Shown: one piece after another, positions 58,215 to 64,000 of the stretch | Layout: every line of letters begins with the position of its first letter | How positions within the stretch are numbered: the stretch's first letter is position 1 | Assembly: GCF_027158205.1 (NCBI RefSeq) | Contig: NZ_JAPVLU010000005.1 | Location: 1,251-65,250 of the forward strand | DNA from: Streptomyces sp. H39-S7 | GTDB lineage: Bacteria > Actinomycetota > Actinomycetes > Streptomycetales > Streptomycetaceae | Length of the DNA stretch: 64,000 bases | Direction of reading: 5' to 3' | Notes under the pieces: generated by a model | Told to the model about the DNA's origin: nothing | Database searches by the model: none | Seen by the model: the letters and a program-made list of their open reading frames with translations, nothing else | Translations under genes and position numbers: made by a program

Positions 58215-58600
58215 AGGTCGATCCGATAGGCATCCTCTTCCAATACCTCAACTCCCTCCACGAAATCCCGGACGGCGCTCCGACCGGTGACCTGGTGGGT
58301 CGCAAGGTCGGCGACACCACCATCTATCTCAACCACAGCGGAGGTTACCGCATGGTTCGAGATCGGCTGGACCGAGTCGACATCGAATACGACGTGTACC
58401 ACACGGACCGCGCCAAAGCGGCCGGCCTCGCACTGCTCACACGCGAATTCCTCCTTGAGGATCTGCCGGGAAGGACCCTTTTGGGCGTAACGGTTCTGGA
58501 CGTGGATGACATTTCGATTCCTCGGTACCTGCCCGACGAGGATTCTCGGGAGCACGTGTACGGCGGGGAGGTTGCCATCTTCCTCGTAGAAAGTAAGTAA
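58211..58600 (+). CDS. Tail terminator protein
   Basis: ATG 58211 overlaps the preceding stop (ATGA). The 129-residue product has the tail-terminator pattern MKVDPIGILFQYLNSLHEIP, then ALLTREFLLEDLPGRTLLGV and DVDDISIPRYLPDED. It precedes a terminator and the tail tube gene, the usual position. Confidence 0.75.
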   Translation: MKVDPIGILFQYLNSLHEIPDGAPTGDLVGRKVGDTTIYLNHSGGYRMVRDRLDRVDIEYDVYHTDRAKAAGLALLTREFLLEDLPGRTLLGVTVLDVDDISIPRYLPDEDSREHVYGGEVAIFLVESK

Positions 58601-58629
58601 CCCCCACCAGGCACAAAAGACCTGGACCG

Positions 58630-58654
58630 AAGGCGCCTTCATGGCGCCTTTTTT
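58630..58654 (+). terminator. Terminator before tail tube gene
   Basis: AAGGCGCC-TTCAT-GGCGCCTT followed by a run of T; it is probably leaky since the late genes continue. Confidence 0.7.
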
Positions 58655-58679
58655 GTTTCCCCGCTTGAGGAGTTTCCCT

Positions 58680-59606
58680 ATGGCTAACGACCCCCAGAAG
58701 ATCAGGTTCGCTCCGCATGGCGGCCTCTACATGGCCCCTGCCCCTGACGGCTCGGCTACCGGTACGAAGCTGCCCGAGCTGGTGGGCGACGGTGTCACCG
58801 CGCCGGCCGGCTACAAGGCGTTCGGCTACGTGACCGAGGACGGCGTGACGATCACTCCGGCCATCCAGACCAACCCCGTGACCGTGTGGCAGTCAGCTGT
58901 GCCGGTCCTCTACAACGTGCAGTCCGCAAGCTTCCAGGTGGCCGCGACCCTCCAGGAGGTCAACCAGCTCACGACCGAGCTGTTCTTCGGCGCAAAGTGG
59001 ATCGCAGTCGAGGACAAGGACGGCCAGCCGACCGGTAACTACCGGCTTGACCTGTCCAGCTCGCCGGACCTGACTGAGATTTCCCTTGTCGTGGACTGGA
59101 GCCAGGGCAACATCCTGTACCGCTCGGTGATCCCCCGCGCGATGGTCTCGGAGCGTGGAGCTATTCAGCTCCAGCGCACCAACAACCAGCAGTACCAACT
59201 CACCATTGACGCACTCGACTACAACGGCACCCTTGGCTACGTCCTGACCAACGACGACATCCTTGGGACGAACGGCACTCCGGCGCCGGTCCACAACTTC
59301 GCCGCTGATGTCACCGTTCCTAACTCCACGACCAACGACGGCACCGCGGCTGCTTGGACCGTCAAGGTCCAGACCCACAACCAGACCGGTCCCGTGACGG
59401 TGTCCCTGCTTCGAGCGGACAACTCGGCCTGGGATGTCGTGGGCTCTCCGCTACAGGCTGACGGCTCTGTCACCGTGACTGTCCCGGTGGGCCGTGAGTC
59501 CGCGGAAGTCAAGGTCAACCACGCGGGTCTTGACCTGTGCTACCAGGCCGGCGACAACAGCGCCGTTGCCACCGTCAAGACCTCCTGCACGGTCGCAGGC
59601 GCCTGA
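58680..59606 (+). CDS. Major tail (tube) protein with C-terminal Ig-like domain
   Basis: ATG 58680 follows GAGGAG. The first ~205 residues form a tail-tube fold: MANDPQKIRFAPHGGLYMAP, KAFGYVTEDGVTITPAIQTN, then an ELFFGAKWIAVED segment and RAMVSERGAIQLQRTNNQQY. The C-terminal ~100 residues (WTVKVQTHNQTGPVTVSLLR, GSVTVTVPVGRESAEVKVNH) form an Ig-like beta domain, common on siphovirus tail tubes, possibly binding cell-surface sugars. Confidence 0.88.
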   Translation: MANDPQKIRFAPHGGLYMAPAPDGSATGTKLPELVGDGVTAPAGYKAFGYVTEDGVTITPAIQTNPVTVWQSAVPVLYNVQSASFQVAATLQEVNQLTTELFFGAKWIAVEDKDGQPTGNYRLDLSSSPDLTEISLVVDWSQGNILYRSVIPRAMVSERGAIQLQRTNNQQYQLTIDALDYNGTLGYVLTNDDILGTNGTPAPVHNFAADVTVPNSTTNDGTAAAWTVKVQTHNQTGPVTVSLLRADNSAWDVVGSPLQADGSVTVTVPVGRESAEVKVNHAGLDLCYQAGDNSAVATVKTSCTVAGA

Positions 59607-59683
59607 TACTCCGCACCCCTGCCGGGGAGGGTTCGTAGTCCCCGGCCCCACCCTCTACCCCCTTGCCTTCACTGGAGACCTCC

Positions 59684-59977
59684 ATGCCTACTGCCGCTGC
59701 CAAGAAGACCGCTGCCCGGAAGCCTGTCACTCCTGCCGTCGAGGCGGAGGCTCTGGAACAGCCAACAACGTTCGAGCACGCGGGTATCACCTTCACCGTC
59801 CCGGACCCTCTGAACCTGCCGCTTGCCCTACTGAAGGCCGACGACGAACTTGAGGCCGTGGAACTGGTAGTGGGCGCGGAGACCTGGGCCGCGTACTGGG
59901 CCACCAACCCGACCATCGGCAATTTTCAGGAGCTGACCGCCAAGGTCAACGAAGCACAGGCCGGCTCGGGAAACTGA
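59684..59977 (+). CDS. Tail assembly chaperone, short form (gpG-like)
   Basis: ATG 59684 follows GGAG. The 97-residue product begins MPTAAAKKTAARKPVTPAVE and has a chaperone-like middle (FTVPDPLNLPLALLKADDEL, AYWATNPTIGNFQELTAKV). Its last codons are TCG GGA AAC TGA, carrying a GGGAAAC slippery heptamer. The downstream gene continues in the -1 frame, giving a gpGT-type fusion. Confidence 0.85.
   Translation: MPTAAAKKTAARKPVTPAVEAEALEQPTTFEHAGITFTVPDPLNLPLALLKADDELEAVELVVGAETWAAYWATNPTIGNFQELTAKVNEAQAGSGN
59968..59974 (+). promoter_or_regulatory. -1 frameshift slippery site GGGAAAC
   Basis: The heptamer G GGA AAC is phased exactly as X XXY YYZ in the chaperone gene, immediately before the TGA. 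A -1 slip reads CTG ATG GAG into the next gene without a stop. Confidence 0.8.
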
Positions 59978-60396
59978 TGGAGACCGTCTACGCCATCAGG
60001 GAATACCCGGATGAGCTTGAGGCAGACCTCAAGGAATTCTTCGGGGTGGATCTCCTAGACCTATGGCGCGGACGGCTGTCTCTCCGCAGTATCCATGTCT
60101 ACATCAAGTCCCTCATGCATAAGCCCGGCAGGTCAGTCCTCCTGGCAGTGATGGACGAAACCACTCAGTGGGGTACCACTGAGCACCTACTTGCTCGGGT
60201 CTCCGATGCCCTTGAGCTGTCCAACTACCTGTTCCTCAAAGCGAACATGTCCGACGCGGCTGCCTCGGAGCGCGTTCCCCTGCCCGCGCCTATTCCACGT
60301 CCCGGAGAGGACGAAACAGCGACGACCGAGCCGGCCCTTGATTTTGCGTCGGGATCGGAGGTGTCGGACTTCTTCGTTCAAATGAGCCAAATTTAG
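59977..60396 (+). CDS. Tail assembly chaperone, frameshift extension (gpT-like)
   Basis: The ORF is in the -1 frame relative to its upstream partner. It starts METVYAIREYPDELEADLKE and contains LRSIHVYIKSLMHKPGRSVL and LLARVSDALELSNYLFLKAN. It has a poor Shine-Dalgarno, consistent with expression mainly as a fusion. The fusion and short form together chaperone the tape-measure protein. Confidence 0.85.
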   Translation: METVYAIREYPDELEADLKEFFGVDLLDLWRGRLSLRSIHVYIKSLMHKPGRSVLLAVMDETTQWGTTEHLLARVSDALELSNYLFLKANMSDAAASERVPLPAPIPRPGEDETATTEPALDFASGSEVSDFFVQMSQI

Positions 60397-60407
60397 GGAG
60401 GCCAGGG

Positions 60408-63400
60408 ATGGCTACTACTGGCCGCGCACCTATCAAGGTTGGCTCTGGCTACATCGAGATCAACACCCAGCTCTCCAAGGAGTCGTTGGCGAAGTTCCGG
60501 ACCGACATCACCAAGCAGATGGAGAAGACCGGCAGCGAAGCTGGCAAGGCTTTCTCTGCCTCGGTGGAAAAGGGCCTGTCCACTCTCCCTGGCGCAGTTG
60601 CCACGATTGCCAGGAAGACCAAGGAGAACTTGGAGGCGGCATCCCAGGATTCCGCCGAGACCATCGCCAAAATTGAAGCCAATCTGACGAAGCAGTTCGG
60701 TGCCGAGGCTGCAAAGCGCTTTCAGGAAGCCCGCAAGCTGGAGGAAGAGAAGCAGGCCCTCGCTTCGGAGACCTCCAGCGTCACCATGAAGGCACTGCAA
60801 ACCACTGTGGCCCAGGAGTCGGCGGCTGCCGCCGCCAGGTCCAAGGCCACCGTGACGGCTGAGCGAGCCATGCAGGCTGCCGCGCGGGAGACCGCCACCG
60901 CGCAGGCTCAGGCCGCGCGGGAGGCCGCAGCCCAGCAGCAGGCGGCAATTAGGGAGACCGCCGCCGCACGGCTCACCGCCCAGAAGCGGTTTCTGCAGGA
61001 CCAGATTGAGCAGCAGGTGGCCGTACGTGCCAGCCTGCGGGCCCAGCTCGCCGAGGCGAACGCCACAGCGGCCGGAATCACTGCGGTGCAGACGACAGCC
61101 TTCCGACGGCTCGGCGCCAACGCGGACAAGAGCCTGACCGAAGTTGGCACCCGCATGACTGAGACGGGCGCCCTGATCACGTCCAAGATCACGCTGCCCA
61201 TGACGATTGCAGCGGGCCTCTTCACGAGTTTCGGCATCAAGTCGGCAGACTCCATGATCCAGGCTCAGAAGTCCCTGGAGTCCATCGGTCTGACGATCAA
61301 GGACACAACCAAGCTTCTCAAGGAGATGACTCAGTACGGTATTCAGACCCCGTACTCCGTACAGGATGTCATCACGGCCGGCACTCGTGTCACGCGCTCC
61401 GTTGCCTCGCACGATCCGGGGATCAATTCCAAGAATCCCAAGGTGAAGGCCGCCGCCTCCTCTCGCGTCTCGACCAAGTCCCAGCAGATCACACAGATGA
61501 TCGGTGACCTCGCCGCCTTCGGTGGAATCACTGACCCAACCATCGTGAACAACGGCTACCGCGCCATTGAACTCCTGATGGAGCAGGGCCGCGTAAACAC
61601 GCGTAACGTCCGGCAGCTCACTCAGTCCACCAACCTTCCAACTCAGGAACTCGCCAACCTCCTTGGCTTCGAGGACACGCCGTACACGAAGAAGGAGATC
61701 GAGGAGCTAAAGAAGAACGGCCGCAAGGACCCCCCGAAGGTCAACCAGGCTTCCTCCCAGTTGCTCACCTTCATTGCGGCATCCGCCAAGAACGGCGGCA
61801 TCTCCGGTGACGAACTGACGGACTCACTTCTCCACCGGTGGGACAAGAACCCCGCCCTCAAGGGCGCCGCGGCACGTATTGGCGCTTCCACGATCAGTGG
61901 CCGGCTCGCTCAGTTCAAGGAGCAGTCCCAGTACTCGCTAGGAAAGCTCTTCTACGACAACAAGGGTCCTGGTGGTCAGCTCCAGTATTCCGGCTTCGGA
62001 ACTGCCATCATGGGAACGCGAAACAAGAAGACTGGTCAGTACGAGGGTGGACTACTCGGACAGCTCGGAGACATCGGTAAGAATTCACTGCCAACCATCC
62101 AGAAGCTTCTAAAGGAGTTCATCAGCGGCATCTCCATCTTCGTTGGAGCGCTCGACAAGATCTCCAAGGAACTCAAGGCACACCCCGAGATAGCAAAAAT
62201 CTTTCTGAGTATTGCCAAGTGGGCTGCCCTACTTGCTCCGATCATGATCGGGCTCGGTGCCCTGGCGAAGATCAGTGGCGGTCTGCTCAAACTCAGCAGG
62301 TCGGCTTCCAGGACCGTCACGGCACCTGTCCGGGCTGCCCGAGGTGCGTCCCGAACGGCCTCCCAGGTAAGGGCCGGCCTCGCCAGCCGCCGAGCTGGTG
62401 ACGGGTTCCGCAGTGGCTACCGCGACCGCCGGACCGTAAACCAGACAGGCTCCAGCCCGATAGCGGCAAACGCCGAGGTTGACCGACTCGCCCACCAAGT
62501 CCAAGCCGCTGACGACAACTTGAAGGAACTGCGAGACCGCCTCAAGGAAGTCAACCGAACCAGCCTTGCCGATGTCATCGCACAGATGACGGGCTCTGGG
62601 CACAACAGCGTGGCCGCTGCCGCTCAAACAGCACAGAGCCAGGTACAGCAGGTCCAGACCCAGGGCATAGAACCCCTCAACCGGTCGTCTCTCAGTGCCG
62701 TTCAGCAGGAGATCGACTCCACCCGCACGAAGGTGGACGCCCTCTGCCTCGCGGTCAGGGATGCGGTAGCCGACCTGGGCAAGCTCGACGCAGCCGAACT
62801 GACCAAGCTCAAGTTGACTCTGTCCACCACGCACGGCGTCGTTGATGACCTACAGAACAAGATCAACAACACCGCGTTGTCCGTCGGAGACCTGGACAAG
62901 AAGACGCTCGACAACGTCCAGGCACAAGTCAGGGATCTCGGCTCCACCGTGGACGCCACCTCGGGCAAGGTCGGACTCGGCGAGGGTAACCACCTGGCGG
63001 GCCGCATCCACGCTCTGAACGGAATCAGCCTGGGGAACATTCGCCAGGAGTTTCAGGTCCTAACCGGGGATGTTAACGACGCCTACAAGGCCGTCGGCGC
63101 CACCAAGCTATCCGGAACGTTGGCCGGCCGGATCTATAACCTGAACCGGCTTTCACTCGGCAGCATCAACACCCAGGTCGACAACCTCACCAAGGCACTT
63201 GCCAGGGCAGGAGACGCAGCCAAGGCCCTGGGTGATGACCTCACCAAGATCGGCGACAACGTCAATCTACCCAACAGTGGCGGCGGCAGTAACGACAAGG
63301 GAAAGAAGAAGAAGCTCTCCACGGGTGGCATCCTGCCCGGCTACTCGCCGGGTATCGACACAATTCCCGCGATCCTGTCGCCAGGCGAGGCCGTTCTTCG

Positions 63401-64000
63401 CCCCGAAGTGACAAAGGCGCTAGGGCCAGACCGCATCAATGCCTGGAACCACGCGGCGATGTCCGGAAAGATTCAGCGTTTCTCCGGTGGTGGCATTGCC
63501 CAGCATTCGGGCCTGGACAAGATCCAGACACTTTTGAAGCTGGAGGACATCTGGCCCCTGGTTCCTCCGACTGTCAGCACCATGGCTATGGACGCCTCAT
63601 CCGACGGGATTGGCGGACGGACGCAGGACGGCATCCTTGGTACTGGCAGCCGAACGGCTGTGGGCCTCGGAAATAACATCGCAGGTCGGTTCAGCGGAAT
63701 CTACGACTTCATCACTGACGACATGTGGAAGCTCCTCAAGAAGATTCCCCTTCCGGACGGTCTTTCGCAAGCAGTCGGCATTGTCGGAGGCACATTGGCT
63801 CCGACCCTGGCCGAGTACTTCTCTGACGACGTTTGGCACGGGTCCGGAAACATCATCGAACGTGGTGAACGGTTCCTTGCTGACACATTCTCCGTGAAGA
63901 CCCTGACCTCCTCCGGCAGCAATCTCGTTGGGGGCATATGGGACTCCATCGAGTCCATTTTGGGTGCAGGCAAGGACGTTTTCACGGACCCTCTTGGATC
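60408..64000 (+). CDS. Tape measure protein, 3' end outside window
   Basis: ATG 60408 follows GGGAGG. More than 1190 residues are open to the window end. The sequence opens MATTGRAPIKVGSGYIEINT. Long coiled-coil repeats rich in Ala/Glu/Lys follow (about 20-230), then TGALITSKITLPMTIAAGLF as the first hydrophobic segment. A second hydrophobic part lies near LFLSIAKWAALLAPIMIGLG-like sequence. A glycine-rich GGGIAQHSG/STGGILPGYSPGID region is found later. Length sets tail length. Confidence 0.93.
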   Translation, partial: MATTGRAPIKVGSGYIEINTQLSKESLAKFRTDITKQMEKTGSEAGKAFSASVEKGLSTLPGAVATIARKTKENLEAASQDSAETIAKIEANLTKQFGAEAAKRFQEARKLEEEKQALASETSSVTMKALQTTVAQESAAAAARSKATVTAERAMQAAARETATAQAQAAREAAAQQQAAIRETAAARLTAQKRFLQDQIEQQVAVRASLRAQLAEANATAAGITAVQTTAFRRLGANADKSLTEVGTRMTETGALITSKITLPMTIAAGLFTSFGIKSADSMIQAQKSLESIGLTIKDTTKLLKEMTQYGIQTPYSVQDVITAGTRVTRSVASHDPGINSKNPKVKAAASSRVSTKSQQITQMIGDLAAFGGITDPTIVNNGYRAIELLMEQGRVNTRNVRQLTQSTNLPTQELANLLGFEDTPYTKKEIEELKKNGRKDPPKVNQASSQLLTFIAASAKNGGISGDELTDSLLHRWDKNPALKGAAARIGASTISGRLAQFKEQSQYSLGKLFYDNKGPGGQLQYSGFGTAIMGTRNKKTGQYEGGLLGQLGDIGKNSLPTIQKLLKEFISGISIFVGALDKISKELKAHPEIAKIFLSIAKWAALLAPIMIGLGALAKISGGLLKLSRSASRTVTAPVRAARGASRTASQVRAGLASRRAGDGFRSGYRDRRTVNQTGSSPIAANAEVDRLAHQVQAADDNLKELRDRLKEVNRTSLADVIAQMTGSGHNSVAAAAQTAQSQVQQVQTQGIEPLNRSSLSAVQQEIDSTRTKVDALCLAVRDAVADLGKLDAAELTKLKLTLSTTHGVVDDLQNKINNTALSVGDLDKKTLDNVQAQVRDLGSTVDATSGKVGLGEGNHLAGRIHALNGISLGNIRQEFQVLTGDVNDAYKAVGATKLSGTLAGRIYNLNRLSLGSINTQVDNLTKALARAGDAAKALGDDLTKIGDNVNLPNSGGGSNDKGKKKKLSTGGILPGYSPGIDTIPAILSPGEAVLRPEVTKALGPDRINAWNHAAMSGKIQRFSGGGIAQHSGLDKIQTLLKLEDIWPLVPPTVSTMAMDASSDGIGGRTQDGILGTGSRTAVGLGNNIAGRFSGIYDFITDDMWKLLKKIPLPDGLSQAVGIVGGTLAPTLAEYFSDDVWHGSGNIIERGERFLADTFSVKTLTSSGSNLVGGIWDSIESILGAGKDVFTDPLG

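Overview
This window is high-GC actinobacterial DNA. SD-led GTG/ATG genes, the DUF1206, YiaA/B-like and DUF2264 families, and a dormancy-type MgtA/CBS-BON/Pat cluster all point to a Streptomyces (or close relative) chromosome carrying two mobile elements. The right half is a temperate siphovirus prophage that runs off the window end.

Left chromosome (1-10.5 kb): the C-terminal part of an NDP-forming acyl-CoA synthetase (Pat-type) converges on an operon for an MgtA-type P-type ATPase and a CBS-BON protein. A strip of decayed genes follows (a frameshifted hypothetical, recombinase scraps, an IS5-type transposase tail). After it comes a large NACHT-family STAND NTPase broken by one frameshift.

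Genomic island (about 10.58-22.31 kb): a perfect 43-bp direct repeat, equal to the 3' part of a tRNA-Pro gene, brackets about 11.7 kb. A tyrosine integrase lies next to the intact tRNA-Pro. The cargo is mostly small leftward hypothetical genes that look like orphan immunity or accessory genes. They are interspersed with short repeats and an older nested scar at a tRNA-Arg(CCT) 3' end.

Chromosome (22.3-32.67 kb): small membrane or secreted proteins, then a carbohydrate locus. A Gfo/Idh/MocA oxidoreductase diverges from a DUF2264 - family 2 beta-galactosidase - GNAT operon across a palindromic operator. The locus ends in an UlaG-like metallo-hydrolase gene interrupted by the prophage.

Prophage (about 32.67-64.0 kb, incomplete): a large serine integrase sits at the left attachment junction. 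A tightly overlapping leftward early operon follows: deaminase, DNA polymerase I, class II ribonucleotide reductase, sigma-like protein, metallophosphoesterase, split primase, endonuclease VII, RecA/DnaB-like ATPase, Cas4/RecB-like nuclease and an HTH protein that is probably the repressor. Nine or more copies of a short asymmetric motif (CCCTAGTANCAAGT) lie along this operon. They are mostly in one orientation and flip across the control region, much like the stoperators of L5/Bxb1-type phages. To the right are an HNH endonuclease, about 17 tRNA genes and a rightward late operon: terminase, portal, scaffold, capsid, a reverse-strand moron, connectors, tail tube, tail chaperones with a GGGAAAC -1 slippery site, and the start of the tape measure. 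Gene content and order match cluster A (L5/Bxb1-like) actinophages, permuted at attP.
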